Below, in pieces: positions 35,521-45,803 of a DNA stretch of 64,000 nt. The notes beneath the pieces are model-generated. The model did not search any database, was not told the origin of the DNA, and saw only the letters and a program-made list of their open reading frames with translations. The translations under genes and the position numbers were made by a program. This DNA comes from Peromyscus leucopus (Eukaryota > Chordata > Mammalia > Rodentia > Cricetidae). Every line of letters begins with the position of its first letter. Position 1 is the stretch's first letter. The stretch is from the NCBI RefSeq assembly GCF_004664715.2, contig NC_051082.1, forward strand, positions 3,134,124 to 3,198,123. Reading direction: 5' to 3'.

Positions 35521-36665
35521 CAAGCTAACTTGTCCATGTCAGCCTTGCTCACCCCAGAAGCCCGAAAGGGACCATGGGATATGCCAGATGCCTTTGTCAT
35601 GGCGGCTGAGCAGGGTTCGGTGAAGCCTGAACTCCTAGGGTGAGTTCCAGGTGGCCTTCCCTGACACATGCCCACCCAGATTGTGAATGAGAGTTTATTT
35701 GCAGGACCAACACAACCTCCATTTAGGGTGTGCTCCAAACCCAGGGGTAACCATCCTCACAAGTACAGAGGGACCGCTGAGGCCTGCACCCTCAGGAAAA
35801 AAGATTTGTGGAGCCAGAGGCACAGACTAGAGCTTTGCTGTCAGGACCTGCAGCCACCAGGAGGCAGGGAAGGTGGGGGGTGGGGCTGGGGCTGGGGTCT
35901 TCAGAGCGAGTCTGACCCGGCATGCTCCATTTCAGACTCCGACCTCCACCACACTTGAGACCTCAGTCGGTGGCTTTAACCACCCCCAGTCTGCGGTCCC
36001 TTGTTAGGGTACCCACAGTGGACATATCTCAAGGTTGCTCTGAGACCTTCCAAACTGCCTGGGGCCTTTGCAACAGCGACATCTGTCTAGTTTTCCCAGG
36101 AGTTGAGGGTTTTTAAAGAGCTGCACATTACCCTAGGAACGCAGGCACAGAGGGGGAATGGAAAAGGGGGAGAGAGAGAGAGGACATGGGAGCAGGGAGA
36201 CAGCCCAGAGGGAAGAAAAGCCGCCATCGGACGGAGCAGTGTGCCCGCGTGCACAGCCAGCTAACAAAGACATCACGGGGGACGGAGGGTAGGGTGACTT
36301 TCCTCCTGGCCAGAGCTGACAGGGACAGGCGGTGACATGGGAAGTGGGCTGCTAATGAACCCTGCTTGTCAATCGGAGGAAAGCCTTTCTCTCCCTCAGG
36401 GCGGGAGAGGAGACTCCAGTCAGGGACCTCAGTCTTTCTACAGCACCTCACCTGTCATGACACAGGCAGCTGACCTGTCAAGCAAGGGTGGAGCTGACAG
36501 CTAGACTCTGGCTGTGGAGGATGGTGGCTGGAGGAACTCATTTGCGGTGGAGGACAGTGGGTGAGCCCGGTCACAGGCCGGCTGGGAGATGATCTGACTC
36601 TGGGGACCTGAGGGACAGTGTTAGTGCAGGTTCACTTGCTGGAAGACTGAGTGACAGTGGGTAAC

Positions 36666-36684
36666 GGGGGGGGGGGGGGGGGGT
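36666..36684 (+). repeat. Poly-G tract
   Basis: About 18 consecutive G; the true length is uncertain in any assembly. Confidence 0.85.
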
Positions 36685-36899
36685 ACTGCCCCTCCCCCCA
36701 CTGCAGAGTAAGAACCCTGAAGACTTCAATATGCCTGTCCCCAAGACTGATGCTGTCATGTGCCCTGAGATCCCGACAGGGAACCGTTCTTAGAACATTA
36801 TATCAAAAGATGGAGGAAATTCCCACATGGCAGAAAACAAATTTAAAAATGCACTTGGTCCATGTCATAGATATAAAGAGGCCTATTGGCTAGAGCTAC

Positions 36900-37005
36900 A
36901 GAGCCATGTGACCTCAGGCAAGTAACTGTCCCTTCACTGAGCCTCATTCTGGCGCACTGGATAGCCCAGGGCCTCAGTTTCCCCATCTTCATGACAGACA
37001 TGAGT
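36900..37005 (+). mobile_element. MIR-type ancient SINE
   Basis: CCATGTGACCTCAGGCAAGT, CACTGAGCCTCATTC and GGGCCTCAGTTTCCCCATCT are MIR landmarks. Confidence 0.6.
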
Positions 37006-37560
37006 TCCCATGGGGAGCATTTCACTCAGAATGGGTACACTGTGCATGCTCAGTACAGCATTTTCTCGACACCTCTTCCATTTTCTGCATTTGTTGTCTC
37101 TGCTCCAAGCCCAGAAATGAATCCACATTTACCACAAGTGGCAGCTGAGGCCTCAGTTTCCCCACTCTGCACACTACAGTTGCTGTGAGCATTCCACCCC
37201 GAGACGGGTGCTGAGACACGAGGAAAGACAGACACGGTGTTCCCCTCCATGTTGCCTGAGGCCACCCTGTCCTCGGCCTTCCCTATATGAGGCAGAGACC
37301 ACTGGCCTGAGTCTAGATGCTTCCAGCCACAGAGAAGGCCATCGGTTGGCTTTGGGTACACCTCAAGAGTTCACAGCCAATGTCAGTATTATCTCTCAGC
37401 TCATGCCTTTCTGTTTCTCTCTCCTTGGTAACCCTCACCAAAAAGGCGCAAGAGGGCAGCCTGGAGTCTGCCATCACGAAGGCATCCCTACCCACAAACT
37501 AAGTTTCTACTCCAGCTCAGATGCTCAACTGCACAAGTGCCCGCGAGGGCCGGGCCTCAC

Positions 37561-37746
37561 CAGCTCCATGCAGCGACGGCTGGCCTCCTCTTCCCGCTGG
37601 GCCAGTTCCTGCATCTCTGCCTTCAGCTCCTCCAGGCGCCGCTGATAATATTGGCTGTTTTCCCGCTGTTGGGCCTCTGACTTGGCTGCCTGGGACAGCT
37701 CCTCGCCCATCTTGATCAGGCTGTTCCGAAGCCGGATTACTAGGAC
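37561..37746 (-). CDS. Myo18b: Myo18b coiled-coil tail exon, 62 codons
   Basis: This is the largest coding exon in the window, 186 nt, phase 0 at both ends. It begins VLVIRLRNSLIKMGEELSQA, passes through QQRENSQYYQRRLEELKAEM and ends SRRCMEL. The match to human MYO18B as I recall it is near-continuous; AKSEAQQREN stands where human has ATSESQQRES. The acceptor is excellent (ACTTTCTCCTCTTCCCAG) and the donor is CTG|GTGAGG. It joins FE of the upstream exon and EKYVEELAAV of the exon 36 kb downstream. The 3' end of an inserted L1, in the opposite orientation to the gene, starts roughly 120 bp upstream of its acceptor. Confidence 0.96.
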
Positions 37747-37869
37747 CTGGGAAGAGGAGAAAGTATGGTTGATCTCACCCGGAGAAACCAGAGGTCCGAA
37801 GCAAGGTCTCCCAAAAGTGGGATCCTTCCCTGGGGCTCCGCATGTTTGTGCCAAGTGATCCAGGTTAAG

Positions 37870-38715
37870 AATCATGGTTTCCGTCTGGGCAGCACACTAG
37901 AGTTGACCCTGTGACCAGGGTCACAGGTGAGCCAACCCTGAAGGCATGAGAAAAGGAGAACTGGCCCCGCCCCCTCGTGTGCCCCCCCCCCCCCCATAGC
38001 AATCTGGAGAGAGGGCCCTGCACCTTGCCTGGGCAAAACAATAGAGCTGGTCCTATGACATGGTCGGGCGGGGGGGGGGGGGGACACCCAGATCTGAGGG
38101 CCTGAGAGCAGAACTGGCCCCGCTCCTTGCTGCAGGCTGCGCTGGGTGAGCTGGCTGAGGGCGTGCTGGGGAGCTCAGCTGGGTAGTGATGATGAGGGAA
38201 AGCCATCCATGGAGCTGACCAACCCAGCTACCAGCCAGGCCCAGAACCAGGGCTATGAGTTGGCCCTCCCCAACATCCACTGAGTCTGTGAACTGTTGGA
38301 GCCTGTGAAGGGGACGAACCTACAGATCCAAAACAGCAGGATCTCCATGACACAGGCCAACAGCAGGATATCCAAGAGGAGCCCCAGGCAGAGCCCATTA
38401 TTCCTGGTGTAGCAGAAAGCAGAGGCCTCGAGCCAGACCAACGACTTGTGGTAATGAACACTTGCAAGTAAAGACAGACAGACTGAAGGGCAAACTGTGT
38501 GTCTCAAGGGGCCACACCACAGCTTCCACGACAAGATTCTTTTTTTTTTGTTTGTTTGTTTGTTTGGTTTGGCTTTTCTTTTAAATTTGGTTTTGTTTTG
38601 GGGAGAGGTTGAAAGGGCAGAGGGCGGATGCAAGGGGACAGGGAGATAAGTGGGAACAGAATACATGATGTGGAATCCACAAAGGATCAATAAAAGTAAA
38701 AAGAAAAAAATTTAA
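37870..38715 (+). mobile_element. L1 LINE 3' end, 5'-truncated
   Basis: GC-rich 3' UTR with GAGAACTGGCCCCGCCCC, GAGAGGGCCCTGCACCTTGC, GTTGGCCCTCCCCAACATCC and GCAGGATCTCCATGACACAG, then a T/G-rich segment, ACATGATGTGGAATCCACAA, CAATAAAAG and an A-rich tail at about 38697-38712. This order is that of muroid L1 3' UTRs. It contains no ORF2 part. It is antisense to Myo18b. Confidence 0.75.
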
Positions 38716-38721
38716 TTGTGG

Positions 38722-39030
38722 TTTCTTAGTCTTCCTCAGGGAAGAACACTGGCTGGGTTATCCAGTATCAAATGGTCAGTCCTGAAAACATGCATAAAAG
38801 TAATATTATATAGATCAAGCAGGTTATATTTAGGAATATAATATGTTACATACATATATGCATGTAACAACAATCCATGAAAAAAGAGGCCGTGACTTTG
38901 AAAGAGAGAAAGGAGGGATAGACAAAAGAGCTTAGAGGGAGGGGAGGGAAGGGAAATCATGTGATTATATAATCATCTCAAAAAGAAAAGAAAAATGAAA
39001 AACAAAACAATTAAATGAAAAAAATTGTGA
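38722..39030 (+). mobile_element. Second L1 3' end, Lx-like
   Basis: TATCCAGTATCAAATGGTCA, GTCCTGAAAACATGCATAAA, AAGCAGGTTATATTTAGG, a TACATACATATATGCATG segment, AACAACAATCCATGAAAAAA, GAGGCCGTGACTTTGAAAG, GGAAATCATGTGATTATATA, then an A-rich tail. Matches older rodent L1 tails; same orientation and directly after the first. Confidence 0.75.
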
Positions 39031-39094
39031 TTTCTGCCTCTCAAAATAAGAATTCCCTTTGAAATAAGAACTAGCCTGAGAGACTATGGGACAA

Positions 39095-39175
39095 ACACAT
39101 GGAGGATCTGCTTCCAAGAGGCTCTGGGTTCGAATGCTGCCTCTGCCTCTCTCTGCTCTATGACCCTGGGTAAGT
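39095..39175 (+). mobile_element. MIR-type ancient SINE fragment
   Basis: GGCTCTGGGTTCGAATGCTG (tRNA-like B box) followed by CTATGACCCTGGGTAAGTGA. Confidence 0.6.
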
Positions 39176-39650
39176 GATTGGTCCTGTGGGGGTGGGGGCG
39201 CTTACGTCTGCGTCCCAGGGCACTGCCAGGATCTAACATGTTAAGCTAGGCATTCGACACAAACAGGGCTGCAGAAGGGAGCCTGATAATCTTGGCCCTG
39301 TGCCTCCCGAGGTCTAGGAAGTGGAGGGACACCCCAGAGACACAGTCATGCTGGATTAACATCCGCTCAACCAAACTTTTGGCTTCTGGGTTTATGAACG
39401 AGAGTCTTAGGTGAGGCCACCTTCTGCTGCTCTGCCTTTTCTGGGGACAGAAACCCGTCAGACATAATGAAGGGATGAAGACACCAGCATTCTAGACACC
39501 CCTGGACACTAGAAAAACCTCAGGGCTATCAGATTCATTAGGCAGCCAATAAGCCTGGAACCCATTGATCTGTGGGACCCAGCGGGCAAACAGCAGAGTG
39601 TCGATACAGGCAAGGGTCATGTGACTATTGTCCTGTGACTACTTCCAGCC

Positions 39651-40553
39651 TTGCTGGGAATTCTGGGAGCTGTGATTAGAGGAGATGAACTCAGGGTCAG
39701 ACACCATCACCCAATGGGGAGCTGCCCCTTTAGGACCCATTTTAGAGCTTGTCAGGGGGAAAAGGGAGCCATGACATCATCTCCAGTGACCCTTGGCAGC
39801 AGGGACACACTGTGCTTAGATAACAGTGACAGAGGCTACAGTTACAAGGCTGGGCTCTTTCAGGGGCCACCATCCTGCGATCAGTTGTCTATGCTAGAAC
39901 TGAATGAGAACTCCATAGAGCCGCCAGGGCGTAGGCAACCATTCAGTCCAGTCTTCAGTATTTCCAGGGCTCTGGAGGGCCCCTGCCTGGGTGGTCCCTG
40001 GATCTGCTTGGAAAAAATCTATGAAGGTCAAGGTCAACAAGGCTTTCTCCTGTTTATCCGTAGCAGCCATATCAAAGACTGCATGTCCTGGGGTTGGAAT
40101 AAGGGGCAGGGCCTTTCACATCCAAACACGCTGTGGGAAAGGGTGAGGAAGGGCTGCAGAGAAATTAGAACACAGACCCCGAGGGGAGGGGAGGGGCAGG
40201 TGTCAATCAATTCCTATCTGACCCTCAGCTTGCCCTTTGCGGGGCCATGCTCCCACTCTGATGGTGAGGCCTGTCCTTTCTCCCCACCCTGCACAGTGTT
40301 ACTGAGTGCCAAGCACAGAGTGGTATGGGGAAGGATCTCAGCAATGGAAGTGACCTCTATAAGTGTCCCATGCCCTTGGTCCACAGAAGTGAACACACAC
40401 TGGAATTATCATCTCAAGACTGATGTCAATGTCCTCACCAAACCCCGTCCAAGCCCACCAGGGTCTTGTGACGTGGCAGCCCTCATCCTGGAAGCCAGCT
40501 GGGCTCTCCACGCTGGAAGGCTCCATCTGAACAGTCGTGGCCCTATTCTGTAG
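39651..40553 (+). other. Open stretch of 300 codons, no recognised product
   Basis: Opens at an ATG and runs 903 nt without a stop, antisense in a Myo18b intron and outside simple repeats. The predicted product has no signal peptide, membrane segment, coiled coil or domain I can see. No promoter or poly(A) signal is evident. Most likely a chance frame in moderately GC-rich DNA; listed because it is unusually long. Confidence 0.12.
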
Positions 40554-40990
40554 TGTGCCTGTCCTCTACGTACCAACATGGAGCTTCTCAGGTGGGTGTG
40601 AACAAAACTGCCCATAAATAATTCGGAGTATACGAGAGAGTGAGTAGATGGGCAGAGATGGATAGAGCGGTACCCATGGACTCAAGGGCGGGCCATGGAG
40701 CCTGGGGCTGAAGAGGAGAAGAGGAGGGAGAGGAAAGGAAAGGAGAGGACATAGGGGAGGGATGAGAGTCAGGGTAGAAACAGGCTAAAGAGGAAGGAGT
40801 GGCCTGAAGATGTGATACGAGTGGACAGAGGAGGAGGATGGATGGTGGGTGCATGGTCGGCTCCAGGAAGCATGCAGAAGAACAAAGGATTAAAAGAAAA
40901 AGGGAGGGACGAGAACAGATGGAGCGGTCGGATTTATCTCAAGCTAGGCGTTCAAACCAAGTGATGAGATGCAGAGGTGGCTCACACAGC

Positions 40991-41141
40991 CCAGCCCACC
41001 CTGCCCAGCTCCAGGAGCTCCTGTGTCCTAGGGACCTCACACTGCCCTCCCTGCCCAGCTCCAGGAGCTCCTGTGTCCTAGGGACCTCACACAGCCCTCC
41101 CTGCCCCAGCCCCCAGCAGCTCGTGTGTCCTGGGTACCTCA
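40991..41141 (-). repeat. 50-bp repeat, three copies, one spanning a Myo18b splice donor
   Basis: On the minus strand the copy at the exon end reads GAGGTACCCAGGACACACGA and continues to GGCAGGGAGGGCTGTGT. The next two (ending 41090 and 41040) start GAGGTCCCTAGGACACAGGA with the same continuation. Spacing is 50-51 bp. The first copy contains the exon-intron junction GAG|GTACCC at 41138/41137. Confidence 0.9.
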
Positions 41142-41283
41142 AATCTCTTCATCTGCACCTTCTGGAACTCCGTCTTGTTCTCCAGGTCACAGATGACAGC
41201 TTTCCTGCATCTTGCCTGACACCGATGGCGCGGTCCACGGTGGACTGCTCCAGGTACTGGATACGCAGCTGTGCCACCTGCAG
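41138..41283 (-). pseudogene. Myo18b: Myo18b coiled-coil tail exon carrying a frame-breaking 8-nt excess
   Basis: The exon starts LQVAQLRIQYLEQSTVDRAI in the frame set by its neighbours, and its 3' part reads AVICDLENKTEFQKVQMKRFE in another frame; both halves are clear MYO18B. Between ATC (41224-41226) and GCT (41198-41200) there are 23 nt, where the family has five residues (15 nt). The exon is therefore 146 nt instead of 138, not a multiple of three, although both neighbours are phase 0. Reading on in the first frame gives a TGA at 41149-41151. The acceptor (CAATGTGCCCCAG) has a modest pyrimidine tract and the donor GAG|GTACCC is weak. No GT-AG pair inside the exon removes 8 nt. Because all other exons are intact and the protein is essential in mice, an assembly or sequencing indel is the simplest explanation. 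A real allele or lineage change is possible. The exon is labelled pseudogene only to mark the break; the locus itself does not look decayed. Confidence 0.85.
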
Positions 41284-42133
41284 CTGGGGCACATTGAGGA
41301 GTCGACCCCCAAGTCCCACCCCTGGCACCAGTTCCCCACTCAACTGCTCCACGCTGACCACTCCACACCGGCCAGCACCGCTCACCTTCACACTAGCCCT
41401 GACCCAGAGCAGCAGGTGCTGAGAGGTGCCACATCCTGAGCCGTTGGGGGACAAAGCAAGACTTGCATTGGTTCGTCTCTTTCCCTGCTATGATGAAGGG
41501 CCAAGCTGCCTGGGGAGAAACCCCCTGCATCTAATAGACAGAGCAAGGGATGCTGGGAGCTTGAAGCCTGCTTGCTGCTTATGTGAGCAAGGGCATGTCA
41601 TTTCCTGTGTGAGCTGCCGTGTCCCCATTGTCATCACAGGACCATCAGCCGGCCGGTGGCTTGTGCTCCTTCTCTCTTTGTTGGGCTTGTTGGGATTCAG
41701 CGCCCAAGTGTAATGAGACCTGGCCACGCTGACCGGTGCGAGCAGCGGCCCTAGCAGGGCTTTGAGAAGTCTGTGGCTAAAAGTGTCCAGCTCCGTACTG
41801 AGGTTTAGAGGGATTGGGGCTCCCGTGGAAGAGCGCCCAGAGGGGTGTGGGCCTAACTCACAGGCACCCTCTCTTCTTTTTGGGAGGGGTTTCTCAGAGC
41901 GGGAGACAGGAGCGAGAGAGAAGCCTGCCCTGAGTGGAGCATGGGCCACCTGTGGGGGGGGAGGGCAGGAACAGGCAGCTGTGAGGAGAGTGGGTGGGTC
42001 TGTCTGTCTGTCCACTAGGACTTTCTGGATTCACTTGGCACGCGACTGAAGTTGAGCACATGACTGGGTGGTGATCCCGAGGGCCCAGGGGGAACCCTCC
42101 CTCTCCCACAGCATGGCGGCTCTGAGCACATAC
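41284..42133 (-). other. Myo18b: Myo18b intron, 850 nt
   Basis: Intron from CAG|GTATGT to GTGCCCCAG. It is repeat-poor, and I see no other gene or clear element in it. Confidence 0.88.
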
Positions 42134-42217
42134 CTGCTCCCGCAGCTTCTGCTTCTCCTTCTTGGCTTCTTCCAGCTGCAGCTGCAGCTCCTGAATCTGC
42201 CCGATGTCAGCGGCGGA
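42134..42217 (-). CDS. Myo18b: Myo18b coiled-coil tail exon, 28 codons
   Basis: This is the shortest exon here, 84 nt, phase 0 at both ends, encoding SAADIGQIQELQLQLEEAKK then EKQKLREQ. The glutamine/leucine/glutamate heptads are typical of the rod. The acceptor is TTTCCTGCCTCTCCAG before 42217 and the donor is CAG|GTATGT after 42134, both good. It joins DLIAQ upstream and LQVAQLRIQYL downstream. A 35-bp tandem repeat with ten TGCTGAGTCA motifs begins about 120 bp upstream of its acceptor in the intron (42340-42685) and does not enter the exon. Confidence 0.94.
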
Positions 42218-42339
42218 CTGGAGAGGCAGGAAACGAGATGAAGAGGCCCTCTCGGGAATCACTTCTCCCCCGACCCCCAGGTCCTCTAGCAGAACTTCGG
42301 TGACAACGAATGGGCCTTAAAGGTTGCCTCTTACCCCTT

Positions 42340-42685
42340 CCCAACACCCCATCTTTGTTTGCTGAGTCACGGCTTCCCAACACCCCATCTTTGTTTGCTG
42401 AGTCACGGCTTCCCAACACCCCATCTGTTTGCTGAGTCACGGCTTCCCAACACCCCATCTGTTTGCTGAGTCATGGCTTCCCAGCACCCCATCTGTTTGC
42501 TGAGTCATGGCTTCCCAGCACCCATCTCTGTTTGCTGAGTCATGGCTTCCCAACACCCATCTCTGTTTGCTGAGTCATGGCTTCCAACACCCCATCATCT
42601 GTTTGCTGAGTCATGGCTTCCCAACATCCCATCTCTGTTTGCTGAGTCATGGCTCCCCAATACTCCATCTGTTTGCTGAGTCACT
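42340..42685. repeat. 35-bp tandem repeat, ten copies, each with TGCTGAGTCA
   Basis: Unit: TGCTGAGTCAYGGCTTCCCA followed by ACACCCCATCTSTGTT. The motif TGCTGAGTCA starts at 42360, 42396, 42430, 42464, 42498, 42533, 42568, 42604, 42640 and 42674, spacing 34-36 bp, with no substitution in any copy. That sequence is the established NF-E2/MAF-recognition and AP-1 core. Function is inferred. It is not a CRISPR array: the copies are contiguous, without unique spacers. Confidence 0.95.
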
Positions 42686-44594
42686 CCGTGGCATCCGCTC
42701 AGGGATTCAGTGATTGCTGGGTTCTTCCTGGCATACGTTGGAGAGCCTGGAACAGATGGTGTTGCCCGTGGTGCCAGTACAACACCCCCAGAGTGGCACT
42801 GAGGTTTGCGTGTGAAGTGTCTCCCACAGTCTGGGCACAGGGGGAGCTGCTTGCCACCATCGGGCTTTTGGAAAGTGAGAGTCGGGACTCTGCCCTCAGG
42901 GATAGTTTAATCCAACCATAGATCTCAAATTTGAATAGACAGTTGGCGGAACTGTAGAAGGTGCAGCGTAGATGGAGGAAGTAGGTCACTTGGGGTCACA
43001 GGTCACAGGGGTGTGCCCTGTCCAGCCTCCTTCATGCGGAAGCTCTGCTGCTTCCTGTCAGCCATGAGCCACACACTCTTGCTACAGTGATGTCCTTCCC
43101 AAGCACCTGGGGCCGAACAACCAGGCACCAAACTCCTGAGATCATGAACCCGGGGAATCCTGTCCTCCAGCGGCTTCTACCCAGTCATGGCGGTGATAAA
43201 ACCAACTTGAGAGGGAAGCACTGTGTGTGCCAGGGAACTGGGGACCTGCTCTCAGACACCAGCCATAGTGAGCCAGGGACTCTCTGCTCCTTGGCATCCT
43301 CATCTGACAATGGGCTGAGTGTCTGCTCGGCCCCCTCCACTGGTTAGTTCCAAGGTCAGCGGGAGAGGAAGGGGGGTCACGACGCCTGTGGGGTGTGGAG
43401 ACGACAGCTAAGCCTGGCAGTCTCTGAGGAGCGAGGTTCCCGAGGATGTGGAGGCCTCTTGGCTGCCGCTCTGCCGTGTGTATGGTTTTGCTCACTTGTC
43501 ACAGCACATGTATGTTCTCCACTTGTGACCGAACAGAACAATTTCCACATCAGACAAAGTTAACCGCAACTCAGGCACAGGCACTCTGTGGTGGCGACTG
43601 GAACCCTGGCGATTCCGTTCCTTATTCGGGTTACATCTTCGTGTCTTGCAGACATGCCTGGTATTGATTGGCCTTTGGAGGCAAGAGGACATGCCTCCTG
43701 GATCACCTCTGGGGATGAGCATGAAGATGTCCAGTGCTCCTGGATTGAGCTACTATCACCTGGGATATGGTCAGGAACCTGCTGGGAGCCTCGGCTCATC
43801 CCCTACTCCAGCCAAAGCTCGAATTCTTCCCAGCCACCTGGTCTCCTTGCTGCCTGGGTCCACATCACATCCCCCACTTTCCCTCTGCTTTGCCGGACCC
43901 TGTGGCTTTGAGTGCCCAGCCCCATGCCTCAGCTCCAGACTCCTTAGGACAGCAGCAGAGTTGACAGGGTGGGGTACCATGCCAGCTACACCTCTCCCAC
44001 GCTGCTCCCGCAAAGCTTGACAGAGCTTCCCGCCACCCCTCAAATGAAGCCTCCTGGGAGCCTGGTCTGTCCTTCCTCTCCTGGCCTCCTGAGTACATGC
44101 CTGCTGCTTTCCCCTCCTCAGCCTCCTCTCAGCCTCTCCAAGGCTCTGTGGACACTTTGCACGTGCCTCCTTCCTACACACACCTGTTCTCCTTCCCGAT
44201 CCCATGGTTCCACTGCAAACTCATTAACTCCTGATCCTCATTCAGGTTTCCTCCTCGGGGAAGCATTCCCCAGTTTCAGTCCTTTTCTGGACTCTCAGCT
44301 CAGTTTGCTAGCCCGCCTCCCACCGCATGCTGCTCCGGGTAGCTTCCAGGCAACATCTGTTCAGCTCACAATGCCACAAACAGGAGAGGGAATGAATGGG
44401 ATGTCCCTTTGCTTACCCAAGTGTCCTTGACATTGTTTACAGTGCCTAATACTGAGCAAGTCCTCAGTAAACAACAGATAGACAGACAGACTGGATGGCT
44501 GAGTATGTGGGTGGTGGTTGGACTGATGGACATAGTGAGTAGATAGTGGATAGGTGTGTGGATGGGTGGGTGGGCACATGGGAAAAAAGACTGT

Positions 44595-44960
44595 GGTCAT
44601 TTGAATAAGAATGAGCCCCCATAGGCTCACATATTTGAATGCTTAGTCATCAGGGAGGGGCACTATTTGAGAGCTTATAATTCCTCCTTCCTCCTCCTCT
44701 GTCTCTCTCTATGTGTTTCTGTCTCTCTGTTTCTGTCTCTGTCTGTCTCTGTCTCTGTCTCTCTCTCTTTCTGTGTGTGTGCCTGCAGATTAGGATGCCT
44801 TCTCAGCTCAGCTCCAGCTCCACGTGTACCTACCATGATGATAATGGACTGAGCCTCTGAAACTGTAAGCCAGCCCTAGTTAAATGTCTCCTTTATAAGA
44901 GTTGCTGTGGTCATGGTGTCTCTTCACAGTGATGGACCAGTGACTAAGACACAGCTGAAT
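44595..44960 (+). mobile_element. Rodent interspersed repeat with internal (TCTG)n expansion
   Basis: TTTGAATAAGAATGAGCCCC, CATAGGCTCACATATTTGAA, GATGATAATGGACTGAGCCT, CTGAAACTGTAAGCCAGCCC and GTCATGGTGTCTCTTCACAG, ending GTGACTAAGACAC. A CT/TG-rich expansion sits at 44695-44785. Very common in rodents; the family name is not certain. Confidence 0.75.
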
Positions 44961-45161
44961 GGATGGATTGGTGGGTAGATGTATGTATGGTGGATGTGTG
45001 TGGATGGGGAGGTGGTCGTATGAGTAAGTCAATGTTTGCCTGGTGGAGCTGCCCTCCAGAGGACACACCATCTTTCCACAGGGATGCATGGAACTGACAG
45101 TTCCTACCTACCTCTGGGCTGTTACATCTACCAAATTCGCAAGCTGGGAGATGGTTCTGAC

Positions 45162-45278
45162 CTGGGCAATGAGGTCTTTGTGCTTCTGCATGAGGCCATT
45201 CAGGTCGTCCTGGTCCTCGTCGATGCGTTTCAGGAGGTCTGCCCTCTCAAACTGTAGCCGGTACAGCTGCTCATCCAC
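45162..45278 (-). CDS. Myo18b: Myo18b coiled-coil tail exon, 39 codons
   Basis: This 117-nt minus-strand exon, phase 0 at both ends, encodes VDEQLYRLQFERADLLKRID through LMQKHKDLIAQ, part of the myosin XVIIIb rod. The acceptor CTGCCCCCTGCAG is good. The donor is CAG|GTCAGA, which is weaker than the GTRAGT consensus because it has C at intron position +3. An LQFE-ADLLKRIDEDQDDLN segment is shared with MYO18A-like rods, but the flanking HKDLIAQ joining to SAADIGQ identifies 18B. A B1-free intron of about 3 kb lies on either side; the upstream one contains two related rodent repeats in the same orientation. Confidence 0.95.
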
Positions 45279-45684
45279 CTGCAGGGGGCAGAGGGTCACT
45301 CAGTGAGGATGTGTGTGCTAGTGCATACTGAGTGTTCAGGCAGGTGTGGATGCAGGGCCTGTGAAGGTTCCTGTGCCTGTGTGAACCTCCAGGACTCCAT
45401 GCATGCACATTTAAAGGTCCCTGGCACAGGCATGTAAGCACAAATCTGCATTGTCCATGAGAACAGGGACTTTGTCCTCTACACGGGCATATCCCCAGCA
45501 CTGAGCACCAGACTTGGCATCCAACAGGTGACAAATAAATGTCTGTTGTGTGGGTGGGTGGAAGGATTTGATTGGGGGGTTTTCCCTCCAAGGGTATTTC
45601 TTTTGCATGTGTATTTGATGATTTTATATGTATGTAGGGACATCCTGTGGATGTGTGTGCTTGTACATGTGTAGGTGCGTCCTG

Positions 45685-45758
45685 GTTAGTTTTTTTTTTT
45701 TAATCAACTGGACACAACTTAGAATTATTTGAGAAGAGGGAACCTCAGTTGAGAAAAT

Positions 45759-45803
<45 letters not shown>

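Larger units (their letters stand above)
1449..37560 (-). other. Myo18b: 36-kb Myo18b intron
   Basis: Between the exon ending CMEL and the exon starting EKYV, 36,112 nt with consensus ends (GTGAGG to TGCAG). I found no further exon on either strand: open frames over 100 codons in it are minisatellite translations or lack any recognisable domain. Its content is SINEs, LTR fragments, tandem repeats and several AT-rich islands, annotated separately. Stretches not covered by those entries (for example 17170-18230, 19430-20330, 20510-22080, 26460-27960, 30070-31480, 32250-33230, 34220-35140) show no feature I can support. Confidence 0.9.
37747..41137 (-). other. Myo18b: Myo18b intron, 3.4 kb
   Basis: Intron from GAG|GTACCC (41137) to TTCCCAG (37747). 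It contains two L1 3' ends, an ancient SINE trace near 39100-39170, an unassigned 903-nt open stretch at 39651-40553 on the plus strand, and the 50-bp repeat at its 5' end. Confidence 0.9.
42218..45161 (-). other. Myo18b: Myo18b intron, 2.9 kb
   Basis: Intron from CAG|GTCAGA to CTCTCCAG. It holds the 35-bp TGCTGAGTCA repeat at 42340-42685 and a rodent interspersed repeat at about 44595-44960. The stretch 42700-44590 shows nothing I can name. Confidence 0.88.

Noticed and set aside
42340..42685. Possible CRISPR-like array
   Set aside because: Contiguous near-identical units without unique spacers, in a mammalian intron.
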